A stretch of DNA of 64,000 nt from DASUHT01 sp038230835. Its GTDB lineage: Bacteria; Actinomycetota; Thermoleophilia; Gaiellales; JAICJC01. Both the position numbers and the translations under genes were made by a program. This document shows, piece after piece, positions 39,634-48,245 of the stretch. The number at the start of each line of letters is the position of its first letter. Within the stretch, counting starts at the first letter, position 1. The stretch spans positions 1-64,000 of the forward strand of contig JBBRMM010000002.1 in NCBI GenBank assembly GCA_038230835.1, written 5' to 3'. The notes beneath the pieces are model-generated. The model was not told where the DNA came from. It worked only from the letters and a program-made list of their open reading frames with translations, and made no database searches.

Positions 39634-42549
39634 TTACGAGAACTGATTGGGGCTGCTTGCCGTCCCCGAGCTGCCGTCCAGCCCGAGCGGGCCGAGTGCG
39701 CCGGTTGCGCCGCTCACCGATCCGGCGCCGGCGCTGCCGTCCCCCGCCTTGATCGTGCCGTCACCGTTGTAGCCCCCGGATCCGCCGCCGCCGCCGTGGT
39801 TTCCGGATCCGCCGCCGCCCGGTCGTCCGGGACAGGCGGTGCCGCCGTTTCCGGTCGGGCAGCCCTCGCTGCCCCCCAGTCCGGCGGTGACGGTGTTCGA
39901 CGCGAAGCTGTCACCGGTGTCGGTCACCGGGAGTTGGGCAAGGAAGACGGCGCCACCTGTGGCATCGCCACCCCGTCCGGCGTTCCCCGGCGGCCCGGCG
40001 CTGCCGCCGTTGCCGGCCTTGCCCGCACGGCCACCGTCGCCGCCGGAGCCCCCCGACCCGTGGGGCGGCCCGCCGCCTCCCCCTCCGCCGCCGTTCCCAC
40101 CGGGCCCGGCCGTTCCACCGCCACCACCGCTGCCGCCCGGCCCGCCGGCGACGCCCGAGCCCGCGACCGCCGAGCACGACTGGAATGTGTTGCCGGACAG
40201 GCTGGTCGAGCCTCCGCTCCACACTGCTCCGCCGAACGCACCTCCGCCGCTGCCTCCAGCGCCACCGGTAGCCCCGGCGCCACCGGTGCCCCCGCGGCCG
40301 CCGGCGCCGCCGGCCAAGCCGCTCCCCGCTCGTCCACCGTCGCCTCCTCCGGCTCCGGCGCCGCCGAACCCGCCTTGGCCGCCGCCGCCGCCATCACCTC
40401 CGGTCTGACCCGACCCGCCATAGCCACCCCATCCGCCCTGCGCCCCCGCAGCACCGCGTGCGGCGTCGCCGCTGAAGGTGACCTGGGCGAGCGTCAACGA
40501 TCCGGCGCTGTCGATCGCACCGCCAAAGGCCGCGCCACCGGATCCGCCGCGACCGCCATGCCCCCCGGGCGCTCCGTCGTGGCCGGCCGCTCCGGCGCCG
40601 CCCAGCGCACCGTCCTGGCCGACACCCCCCGCCTCCGCGGCCGGGCTCTGAGCCGATGAGTTGGCTGATCCCCCGGACCCACCGGCAGGGCCGAACCCGC
40701 CGCCGCCGCCGGTGCCGCCACCGCCGCCGAAGTACCCCATCCCGCCGGGTGCCCCTCCGCCGCCGCTCGCCGAGCAGCCGACGAAGCTGCCGCCCGTGAC
40801 GCCGGCCGAGCCGACCGCTCCCACGGCGATGGCGCCGCCCCCGGCTGCACCGCCCGAGCCTCCGCCGCCGCCGATGCCTCCCAGACCCCCGGCCGACCCG
40901 GCCGCGCCCGGCTGGGCGTCGACCGCCGATCCGCCGTCGCCTCCTCCGCCCGGCGCACCACCGTTCCCGCCCTGGCCGCCCTTTCCGCCGGGGCCACCGT
41001 AGCCACCCTGCGAACCCCGACCTGCGACCGCACCTGCACCCCCCGGCCCTCCACCACCGGCGACGGCGGTATCGCTCTGGAACGTGTCGCCGTTCGCGGT
41101 CAGTGTCGATGCGAGGAGGTACACGGCGCCGCCCGTGGCGCTGCCGCCGTTGCCACCGCCGCCCGCCGTCCCGGCACGGCCACCTCCACCCGCGGCCCCA
41201 CCGGCAGCCCCGGCGCCGCCGTCACCCCCGCTCATACCGTCGCCGGTCGTCGGCTGTCCGCCGACCCCGCCCGCGCCGCCGCCGGCGAGGGTGCACGGGC
41301 AGCCGGCCCACGGGCCGGACCCGACGCCGCCAGTGCCGCCGTTGCCGGAGGCGCCGCCGCCGGCACCTGCGCCCGCCCGCGCCGAGTCCTGGATGAACTG
41401 GGCTCCGGACACCACGAGTGTGCCGGCCGCGGCGAAGATCGCGCCGCCGGATGCCAGTCCGCCGGCTCCGCCGGACCCTCCGCCGCCCCCGTCGCCCCCG
41501 GCTCCGGCGGCGGCATTGGCCCCGGCGTTGCCGCCGCTGCCGGCCAAACCCATTATCCCGTCACCACCGTTGCCTCCATGCCCGGCGTTGCCACCGACTC
41601 CACCGTCGCCTCCCGCCGCGCCCGGTGCACCAATGCCGCCCGGCCCTCCGGTCGCGGTGTTGCCCTGGAACGTGGAGTTGGCGATGGTGAGCGTGCCTGC
41701 GCTGTAGATCGCACCGCCAAGAGCGCTCCCGCCCGGTCCTCCGGGCCCTCCCCCGCCTCCCGACCCTCCCGGGAGGCCGATCGCACCGTTGCCGCCGTCT
41801 CCACCGAGACCGCCGGGCACAGCGCCGCTGCCCCCGTCGCCGCCGTTACCGCCCTTGCCGCCGCGGCCGCCCGGGCCGCCCGTTCCCCCACCACCGCCGG
41901 CTCCGCCTGTGGCGCGGTTGGAGAGCAGGACGACGTTGGAGAGCGAGACCGTGCCCGCGGTGATCAGGATCGCACCACCCTTGGCACTCTGTCCGCCCTT
42001 GCCCCCGGCCCCGGGTTTGCCGGACTCGCCGAACGTCCCCACATCGCCCGATGAGCCGCGGGCGCCGCTGCCTGCCGGTGCGCTCGCCCCGTTTATGCCG
42101 TCGAGCCCGTTCTGGCCACCCGTTCCAGGCGCCCCGAAACTTCCTCCGGCGGCCACCGCCGCACCGTTTTCGAGCGTGATCCCGGTCAGGTCGAGGCTGC
42201 CGCCGGTGACGTCGAACAATCGGGTCGCGTGCTGCCCGTCGAGCACCACCTGGTGTCCGCTGCCGTCGATCGAGACCTGCAGCGTGCTGGGGATCCTGAT
42301 CTGCTTGGACAGCGTCAGGTCGGGGCAGTCGACGGTGAATACCACGCTGCCGCCTTGCGAGACGGCATGCGCAAGCGCGCTTTGCGTGCACACGGCGACC
42401 GCAGCCGGAAGCGGACTCGCCGCGCCGACTCCCGCCATGGCGGCAGTGAGCAGCGCAGGGACGACCAGTCCGAGTCCCCCCAAACGCAAGCGATTGCTTC
42501 GCCGAGCCGAGCGCGTGGCTGCTCCCCTTCGTCGCCTCGCCATCACCAT
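39634..42549 (-). CDS. Giant secreted Gly-rich protein with beta-helix islands
   Basis: The product of about 970 residues begins with an Arg-rich n-region and hydrophobic signal segment (residues about 20-50), then a domain with CTQSALAHAVSQGG, VDCPDLTLSKQI and IDGSGHQVVLDG, typical of the first coils of right-handed beta-helix proteins. Thereafter eight islands of the form GGAI-x(3-5)-GT-x-x-x-x-N-x-x-F alternate with Gly-rich tracts of 60-90 residues. The islands look like helix rungs and the Gly tracts like flexible loops. An upstream extension of the open frame is non-coding; ATG at 42549 (or 42543) starts the signal peptide. Paralogue of the gene at 1-1045. Probably surface-located; function unknown. 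Confidence 0.85.
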   Translation of the reverse strand: MVMARRRRGAATRSARRSNRLRLGGLGLVVPALLTAAMAGVGAASPLPAAVAVCTQSALAHAVSQGGSVVFTVDCPDLTLSKQIRIPSTLQVSIDGSGHQVVLDGQHATRLFDVTGGSLDLTGITLENGAAVAAGGSFGAPGTGGQNGLDGINGASAPAGSGARGSSGDVGTFGESGKPGAGGKGGQSAKGGAILITAGTVSLSNVVLLSNRATGGAGGGGGTGGPGGRGGKGGNGGDGGSGAVPGGLGGDGGNGAIGLPGGSGGGGGPGGPGGSALGGAIYSAGTLTIANSTFQGNTATGGPGGIGAPGAAGGDGGVGGNAGHGGNGGDGIMGLAGSGGNAGANAAAGAGGDGGGGGSGGAGGLASGGAIFAAAGTLVVSGAQFIQDSARAGAGAGGGASGNGGTGGVGSGPWAGCPCTLAGGGAGGVGGQPTTGDGMSGGDGGAGAAGGAAGGGGRAGTAGGGGNGGSATGGAVYLLASTLTANGDTFQSDTAVAGGGGPGGAGAVAGRGSQGGYGGPGGKGGQGGNGGAPGGGGDGGSAVDAQPGAAGSAGGLGGIGGGGGSGGAAGGGAIAVGAVGSAGVTGGSFVGCSASGGGGAPGGMGYFGGGGGTGGGGGFGPAGGSGGSANSSAQSPAAEAGGVGQDGALGGAGAAGHDGAPGGHGGRGGSGGAAFGGAIDSAGSLTLAQVTFSGDAARGAAGAQGGWGGYGGSGQTGGDGGGGGQGGFGGAGAGGGDGGRAGSGLAGGAGGRGGTGGAGATGGAGGSGGGAFGGAVWSGGSTSLSGNTFQSCSAVAGSGVAGGPGGSGGGGGTAGPGGNGGGGGGGGPPHGSGGSGGDGGRAGKAGNGGSAGPPGNAGRGGDATGGAVFLAQLPVTDTGDSFASNTVTAGLGGSEGCPTGNGGTACPGRPGGGGSGNHGGGGGSGGYNGDGTIKAGDGSAGAGSVSGATGALGPLGLDGSSGTASSPNQFS

Positions 42550-42615
42550 ATCCCACCGCGGAGGCAGCCTCAACGGCGGGATCGGATTCCCCGGCGGCCC
42601 GCAGCGCTGCGGCGT

Positions 42616-43635
42616 ATGCTGTTCGCGGTGGGGATCGGAGGACGAGTGGCGGCGAGCGGGACGGTTTCGAAGGCCGGCCGAGCACGGCGGGCCGTCGCGC
42701 TGGCGGTGGCGGTGGTGGTCGCGGGCGCCCCGGCGGCGTGGTCGGCCCAGACACCGATCGCGGTGAAGGCACAGCCCAACCCGATTCACGAGATCGCCGA
42801 GGCCGTGTCCGCCAACTGGTTTGCGTGGTCGCAGACCAGCGCGGCGCATCCACGCTCCTACGACGTGTACCTGCAGGCGATGGTCGGCGGGAAGCCCAGC
42901 GGGCCGATCACCCGCGTCAACCCTGCCGGCACCCAGGGTTTCGCCGGCGGCATCTCGGGCACCACGCTCGCCTACCAGCAGGTCACGGGCAACGGGTCGG
43001 ATATCAGGTTCTACGACCTCGTGACGCGTCAAATCTCCAACCCCCCACCGGGGGTGAACAGCGCCGACCGGGAGTATCGCCCGACCATCAGCGGCACCTG
43101 GTTGTTGTTCGGGCGAGACCGCGGCGGGCAGCGCCGAGAGTTGCTGTACAACCTGGCGAGCCGGTCGATCCGCGTGCTGCAGACCGAGCCGCTGAGCTAC
43201 CCCAACGGGTTGACGTTCCTGCAGCCGGGGCAGGTGAACGGCGACTACGCCACCTTCGCCGCGGGCGTGACGCTGTACGGGTCGGTGTCGCTCTACACCA
43301 TCTCGACGCGCACGCTGACGACTGTCGTCGCCACCCAGTTCGGCTCGAACTCCTGCGGCGTGCGGTCTCCCGCGGTTTCCAGCAGCGGCACCCTGTACTT
43401 CATCCAACTCGAGGACGTCGCTCCGGGCTGGGCCTCGACACAGGCGACGTTGTTCGACCAGACACTGGGATCGCGGTGCGTCCTGTACACCGCGTGCGAT
43501 CTGCACGACTTCGAGTTTGGATTCCAGGTGCCGCGCGTGCAGGTGTACAGCAGCGGCTCGACCGACCACGTGTTCTACACCCGGCTGCACCTGACCAACG
43601 GGTCGCAGGACATCTACTCCGTCACCGGACCGTGA
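42616..43635 (+). CDS. Secreted TolB-like beta-propeller protein
   Basis: The 339-residue product has a signal peptide (AVALAVAVVVAGAPAAWSA) and repeats with the pattern of six-bladed TolB/DPP-like propellers (YDVYLQAMVGG, ISGTTLAYQQV, ISGTWLLFGRDRGG, VNGDYATFAAGVT). Start is uncertain: ATG 42616 is used, but a GTG at 42649 directly follows GGAGGACGA. It is divergent from the giant Gly-rich gene, sharing a 66-base promoter region. Confidence 0.7.
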   Translation: MLFAVGIGGRVAASGTVSKAGRARRAVALAVAVVVAGAPAAWSAQTPIAVKAQPNPIHEIAEAVSANWFAWSQTSAAHPRSYDVYLQAMVGGKPSGPITRVNPAGTQGFAGGISGTTLAYQQVTGNGSDIRFYDLVTRQISNPPPGVNSADREYRPTISGTWLLFGRDRGGQRRELLYNLASRSIRVLQTEPLSYPNGLTFLQPGQVNGDYATFAAGVTLYGSVSLYTISTRTLTTVVATQFGSNSCGVRSPAVSSSGTLYFIQLEDVAPGWASTQATLFDQTLGSRCVLYTACDLHDFEFGFQVPRVQVYSSGSTDHVFYTRLHLTNGSQDIYSVTGP

Positions 43636-43650
43636 TCACGACGTCCGGCG

Positions 43651-43685
43651 TCAGGCCCGGCGCCCGCGAGGAGCGCCGGGCCTGA
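43651..43685. terminator. Bidirectional hairpin terminator
   Basis: A perfect 13-base stem, TCAGGCCCGGCGC with GCGCCGGGCCTGA, around a nine-base loop, sits between the stops of two convergent genes (43635 and 43699). Confidence 0.75.
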
Positions 43686-43698
43686 CGGACGAGGCCTT

Positions 43699-44724
43699 TC
43701 AGCCCCAGATCACGTTGATGGCGTTGGCCTGGGCCGCGTTCCCGACGTGCGTGCCGATGCCGAAGCCGTCCTCCAGCGTGCGCAGCAGGCTGTAGTGGTC
43801 GTACACCGTCGGGTACACGCCCGGCACAGCCAGCGGGCTGATGACCGCGAACGCCACGTTGCCGCCGTTGCCGAACTTGTCGGCATGGTTGGGGCTCTTG
43901 GTCGTGCCTTCGTCGAAGGTGACGACGATGGCGTCGTTCGGGCCCCAGGCGGGGGAGGTGGTGATCGCGTGCACCTCCTGGCGCAGGAAGCTGTCGAACT
44001 GCAGGACGGGGTTCCCAGCGGGCTTGCAGTTGTCGTGTGCGTCCTCGCACTCGTTGGGGACGACTAGGTTGAACCGGGACAGTCCCTGACCCGAGCTGAG
44101 CGCCGAGTTGAAGGCCGACATGTCGTTGGGCCCGGTGGTACCGGCGGCGATGTCGTTGGCGTTGCACTCGGCCGACGGCGTCTGGTTGCCGTTGACGTCG
44201 TACCCGCCGGAGACGTTGTCGAAGATCAAGGCCGGGTTGTGCTTGGGCGCGTAGTGGTTGAGCGTCGGGTCGCCACCGGCGCTCGCGTTGAAGCACGGAC
44301 TCGGCATCGACTCCATCCAGCTCGTCCAGGCGCCCTGGTATGACCCGAACTGCTGGTCGAGCTGCTGGAACAGGTTGGGATCGTTGTTGTGGCAGGAGGC
44401 GACCGAGCCGTCAGCCTGCTCGCAGGCGGTGAACGTGCCCGAGGTCATGGCCACGTAGTTGGACTCCGAGTAGTGGGTGATCGCGTAGTAGTGCGTCAGC
44501 CACGCCGACTCGGGCTTGATCGTGCCCAGTAGGTAGGGCGCGTTGTGCTTGTTCAGGGCCGACAGGTCGGTGTTCTCGCCGATGATCACGAACACGTGGT
44601 CGAACCCCGGTACGCCCTCCAGGCCGTTGCCGTTTCCTATCGCCGCTGGTGAGGCCGAGGCTGGTCCGGCCGCCGCCAGGCAGACCGCAAGGGCCAGGAC
44701 GGCCACACTCATGAAACGTCGCAT
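43699..44724 (-). CDS. Secreted phosphoesterase (acid phosphatase/phospholipase C family)
   Basis: The ATG at 44724 follows GGGAGGAATTCGA and opens a signal peptide. The mature protein carries the family opening DHVFVIIGENTD, THYYAITHYSESNYVAMTSG and a late metal-site segment IVVTFDEGTTKS. This places it in the phosphoesterase family PF04185-like, which hydrolyses phosphate esters outside the cell, supplying phosphate. Several Cys suggest disulphides. Confidence 0.85.
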   Translation of the reverse strand: MRRFMSVAVLALAVCLAAAGPASASPAAIGNGNGLEGVPGFDHVFVIIGENTDLSALNKHNAPYLLGTIKPESAWLTHYYAITHYSESNYVAMTSGTFTACEQADGSVASCHNNDPNLFQQLDQQFGSYQGAWTSWMESMPSPCFNASAGGDPTLNHYAPKHNPALIFDNVSGGYDVNGNQTPSAECNANDIAAGTTGPNDMSAFNSALSSGQGLSRFNLVVPNECEDAHDNCKPAGNPVLQFDSFLRQEVHAITTSPAWGPNDAIVVTFDEGTTKSPNHADKFGNGGNVAFAVISPLAVPGVYPTVYDHYSLLRTLEDGFGIGTHVGNAAQANAINVIWG

Positions 44725-44914
44725 TCGAATTCCTCCCTGGTTGATGGACATCGCAACCTGGGGCGATCGGTCCCCCAGGGGGTGTTCTACCGCATCCGGT
44801 CACGCGGCGTGGTGAACCCGCGGGGACGCTCGGGTGACGAGACGGAGAACCTGCGGGTGCGGCCGGCAGGCCAACCATCCGGCGCGTTGCCGGGCGTCCA
44901 GCGCCGCAACGGCG
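44725..44914. other. Intergenic region between two minus-strand genes
   Basis: 190 bases hold the upstream region of the phosphoesterase gene. It contains a CCCCCAGGGGG hairpin near 44773-44784 but no recognisable promoter or gene. Confidence 0.4.
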
Positions 44915-46282
44915 TCAGGCTGGTGCGATGTTGTGGTTTGAGCGGAAGACGTTTTCGGGGTCGTATGCCTGCTTGATGGCCTGGAGCCGCTGATACGCGT
45001 CGTCTCCGAACGCGGAGCGGACGCGCGCGTCTCCCTCGTCGCCGACCCAGTTCAGCCACACTGCGCCGGTGGTGTGGGGGCGCAGTTCGCCGCGGAAGTC
45101 GCGCACCCATTCGCGGACGTTCTGGTCCTGGCCAGGGTCTTCCCAGAATGCGCCGGGGTGCACGACCCAGTGGGCGTCGCGGTTGAGCGGCGTTGGGAAG
45201 GGTGGCCGGGTGACCGCGCCGCCCCAGCAAAAGACGACGACCCAGCCCGGCCCGTTGGGGAGCCGGTGGGCGTAGCGGTCAATGACGGTGATGGCGTCGT
45301 CGGTGAGGTCGGTCAGGTGGTCGGAGGTCATGTAGTTGCGGTAGCCGGGCGGGTCGTCGATCGAGCACTGGAGGTCCGCCCAGGTGGTCTCCTCGACGAA
45401 GTCGACGGCCGGTGGTCCGAACTCGCGGAGCGCGGCGAGATCTGTCTCGGCGCTGCCGGGAGGCCCGCTGTGGCTGATCATGAGACCCGCGGCGAGCTTG
45501 CCGCGCAGATCCTCGGGGATGGATGGGTCGTCGGGCGCGTACAGGTAGAACATGAACACCCCGAGATGCTCCGGCGCGGTCTCCATCACCGACCGCAGAT
45601 GGTGCAGGAGTTCGACCCCACGATCCGCGTGGTGCAGAATCAGCCCGCCGGTCACGACCGGCTCGATCGGGTGCAGCCGGAACGTCAGCGACATGACGAC
45701 GCCGAAGTTCCCGCCGCCTCCCCGAAGCGCCCAGAACAGATCTGAGTGCGTCTCGTGATCGGCGGTTATCAGCTCGCCATCGGCCGTGACGAGCTCCACG
45801 GCGAGGAGGTTGTCGACGGCGAATCCGAAGCGCCGTTCGAGCATCCCCGATCCCCCGCCGAGAGTAAACCCTGCGATGCCGGTCGTGGAGACACGGCCGG
45901 TGACCGTCGCCAGGCCGTGCTGCTGACACGCGCGGTCGACTGCGCCCGTCGAACATCCTCCGCCGACCCTCGCGGTGCGGGCATCGGGGTCGACTTCGAT
46001 CGCGTCGATCGAGCGCATGTCAAGCACGATGCCCTCATCGCACAGCGACCAACCGGCGGCGGAGTGACCGCCGCTTCGAACCGACAGCCGCAGATCGCGC
46101 TGCCGCGCGAAGCGGATCAGCCCGGCGACGTCGGCGGCCGAGACCGGGCGAGCAACCATCGCCGGCGCTCGCTCGATGGCGGCGATGAAGAGCATGCAGG
46201 CGTCCGTGTACCCGTCGTCTCCGGGCTTGAAGATCTCACCCTGGATCAGTTCGCGAAGTTGGTGCGCCGCTGAGTCGATCAT
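44915..46282 (-). CDS. FAD-binding BBE-type oxidoreductase, second copy
   Basis: The ATG at 46282 lies eight bases after AGGAG; a GTG six bases further upstream is too close to it. The 455-residue product has the PCMH FAD domain (SVRSGGHSAAG, with the flavin-linking His; TTGIAGFTLGGGSGML) and the BBE C-terminus (AFGDDAYQRLQAIKQAYDPEN, NHNIAP). It is a paralogue of the gene at 11421-12788, differing in length of the central substrate loop. Substrate unknown. It follows a LuxR-type regulator gene on the same strand. Confidence 0.92.
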   Translation of the reverse strand: MIDSAAHQLRELIQGEIFKPGDDGYTDACMLFIAAIERAPAMVARPVSAADVAGLIRFARQRDLRLSVRSGGHSAAGWSLCDEGIVLDMRSIDAIEVDPDARTARVGGGCSTGAVDRACQQHGLATVTGRVSTTGIAGFTLGGGSGMLERRFGFAVDNLLAVELVTADGELITADHETHSDLFWALRGGGGNFGVVMSLTFRLHPIEPVVTGGLILHHADRGVELLHHLRSVMETAPEHLGVFMFYLYAPDDPSIPEDLRGKLAAGLMISHSGPPGSAETDLAALREFGPPAVDFVEETTWADLQCSIDDPPGYRNYMTSDHLTDLTDDAITVIDRYAHRLPNGPGWVVVFCWGGAVTRPPFPTPLNRDAHWVVHPGAFWEDPGQDQNVREWVRDFRGELRPHTTGAVWLNWVGDEGDARVRSAFGDDAYQRLQAIKQAYDPENVFRSNHNIAPA

Positions 46283-46377
46283 GTCCACATCTCCTGGTTG
46301 GGGTGGCTACTCCAACCGTCCCACCGATAACCACTTGCGGCTTCGCCCGACCCGGTCATCTTGGTGAGGAGGCCCCA

Positions 46378-46393
46378 TGGCCCGATCGGGCCA
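46378..46393. terminator. Perfect 16-base palindrome after the regulator gene
   Basis: TGGCCCGATCGGGCCA begins two bases after the LuxR-type gene stop on the minus strand and precedes the BBE gene. It could end transcription of the regulator or act as a regulator-binding site. Confidence 0.4.
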
Positions 46394-46395
46394 GT

Positions 46396-47961
46396 TCAGA
46401 TCAACCCGAGCTGCGCTCCCCGCGACACCGCGGTGATGCGCGAACCGACCCCGAGCTTTCGCATCAGGTTCGCGACATGACGATGCACAGTGTGCGTGCT
46501 CAGCACCAGACGCTGCGCGATCTCCGGATTCGACAGGCCCTGTGCGACCAGCGCCAGCACCTCTTGCTCGCGGCGCGTGAGAGGGCTCCCCTCCGCCCGC
46601 ACGGCCCGCAGCTCCTTCAGCGCTTGCTCCCCACGCGCCCGCTCCCGCACCGCGTCCGCCGGCCGGCTCAGCCCGTCGAGCACTCGCGCCAGGTCGATGC
46701 GTGCACGCGCAGCCTCATACGGAGCCCCGCCCCGCCCAAAGATGTCCGCAGCGTCCTCGAGTGACGCTCGGGCGCCTTCCAGCTCTCCTATCGCCTCCTG
46801 GATCGCGGAGCGCCCGTAGAGCACCGTCGCCGCCGCGGATGGCGATGTCAGTGCGGCCGCGATCTGCTCGACATCGGCAAGCGCGCGTGTCGCGTCGGCG
46901 ACGTTGCGGCGACCGGCTTGCGCCCGAACGAGTAGATCCAGTGCCGCCAGCCGCTCGACGAACCGGTCGCTGGTCGACTGCCGAAGGAACGCCTGCGCGT
47001 GCTCGACCGCCGCGTCGTGCTCAGCCCGGTCAAACGCGAGCGAGGCCCGGACCATCCGGCACCCCGGATCGGGCTCGGCTCGATCGAGCAGCTCGATCGC
47101 GTCCACACTTCGGCCCTGGCGGCGGCGAAGATCCGCCAACCACACAGCTGCTTCGGAGGCGTGGTGGGGCAAAAGATCCCGGTAGTGGCGGATCGACGTC
47201 TCAAGGATGCGCTCGGCCTCGGGGTAGTGGCCGCGGGCGACCAGCACCGGCGCATACATACAGCGGCTCACGGCCAGCACTGTCCAGAGGTTCTGCTGGG
47301 CGCACAACACCGCGATCCGGTCGCACCACTGGCCCGCTCGCTCGAAGTCCTGTACGCGGCTGCACGCTCCCAGCAGCTGGCAGCATGCGAATGTGATCGC
47401 AAGCGGATCCTGCAGCTCGCCTGCGCACGCGGCCGCGGCGGCACCGTCCATCATCGCCAACCCGCCCTCCACCCGCCCCTCCCCAACCAACGCGTTCCCC
47501 TCCAGGGCGACAGCGGTCATCTCCGCGTCAAACGCCCCCACCGAAGCGGCGATCCGCCGCGCCTCGGCAAACACCGCCGAGCTTCCGCCGGTCAGCGTCG
47601 CCTCCCGCATCAACAGCCACGCGTGGTCCGCACACTCCGGTACCCCGTCCAGCAAGGAGCGCGCTCGCGCAGCCCAACCGCTCGCTATGGCCGCGTCGCG
47701 ACGACCGATCGTGTGGTCCCAGGCCAGCTGAATCGCAACAGTCGCCGCGCCTGCCCGATCCCCCCGCTCACGCCGCAACCGAAACAGTCGCCCCCGAACG
47801 TCGATCGACGTGGCCACATCATCCAGCCACCAAGCCGCTGCCGCAGCCATCTCCAAAGCCCGATCAGACTCGAGAGCTTCAGGAACATCGCGGAGCAGCT
47901 CCCGCACCCTCGCCCAATCGTGATTCGCGAACGCCTCCTCGGCCGAATCGTACGTGAGCAT
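46396..47961 (-). CDS. LuxR-family regulator with TPR-like helical repeats
   Basis: The 521-residue product has an N-terminal region of helical TPR-like repeats and a C-terminal LuxR/NarL helix-turn-helix (SPLTRREQEVLALVAQGL, SNPEIAQRLVLSTHTVHRHV, residues about 455-515). There is no LAL-type ATPase domain, so it is a short MalT-like relative. The ATG at 47961 begins the first clear helix; sequence upstream belongs to a cytochrome P450 stub. It probably controls the neighbouring BBE oxidase gene, by position only. Confidence 0.85.
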   Translation of the reverse strand: MLTYDSAEEAFANHDWARVRELLRDVPEALESDRALEMAAAAAWWLDDVATSIDVRGRLFRLRRERGDRAGAATVAIQLAWDHTIGRRDAAIASGWAARARSLLDGVPECADHAWLLMREATLTGGSSAVFAEARRIAASVGAFDAEMTAVALEGNALVGEGRVEGGLAMMDGAAAAACAGELQDPLAITFACCQLLGACSRVQDFERAGQWCDRIAVLCAQQNLWTVLAVSRCMYAPVLVARGHYPEAERILETSIRHYRDLLPHHASEAAVWLADLRRRQGRSVDAIELLDRAEPDPGCRMVRASLAFDRAEHDAAVEHAQAFLRQSTSDRFVERLAALDLLVRAQAGRRNVADATRALADVEQIAAALTSPSAAATVLYGRSAIQEAIGELEGARASLEDAADIFGRGGAPYEAARARIDLARVLDGLSRPADAVRERARGEQALKELRAVRAEGSPLTRREQEVLALVAQGLSNPEIAQRLVLSTHTVHRHVANLMRKLGVGSRITAVSRGAQLGLI

Positions 47962-48029
47962 CCCGCCGAGACTACCCGAACATGCCCGTGCCCCAGAACC
48001 TGCCGGAGCGATCGTGGGGCCGAACGGAG

Positions 48030-48236
48030 GGTCCGGATGAGCGCTCCGTCTGTGACGAAGAAGAAGCTGTGGTTGCCGGGGAAGCGGACGTACGCGACCG
48101 GCCCGTGCCCGGTCCGCAGCGACTCCATCATGCCCGGCGGGTCGTGGATGTACCGGGCGAAGTTCGCCCATGCGGGACCGGACGGGCCCGGGAATCGCCC
48201 GGTCCCGCGCCGACGCGGTACCGTCGCCGCGCTCAC
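48030..48236 (-). pseudogene. N-terminal stub of a cytochrome P450
   Basis: A GTG at 48236 opens about 68 residues resembling the N-terminus of bacterial P450s: PGPSGPAWANFARYIHDPPG, then GHGPVAYVRFPG and FFFVTDGALIRTL. The frame then runs into the upstream region of the LuxR-type gene, and the I helix, ExxR and haem-Cys regions are absent. A deletion has joined the two near 48010-48040. Confidence 0.55.
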
Positions 48237-48245
48237 CGCGGCAGT

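Noticed and set aside
39634..42549. The Gly-rich repeats as a mobile repeat or PE_PGRS gene
   Set aside because: No PE domain and no transposase; the repeats encode a continuous protein with a signal peptide and beta-helix islands.
42550..43590. N-terminal extension of the giant Gly-rich protein
   Set aside because: The open frame continues upstream but is antisense to the TolB-like gene; the signal peptide and start at 42549 define the true N-terminus.
46289..46395. A gene between the BBE oxidase and the LuxR-type regulator
   Set aside because: Only about 100 bases with a ribosome-binding site and a palindrome; no coding sequence.
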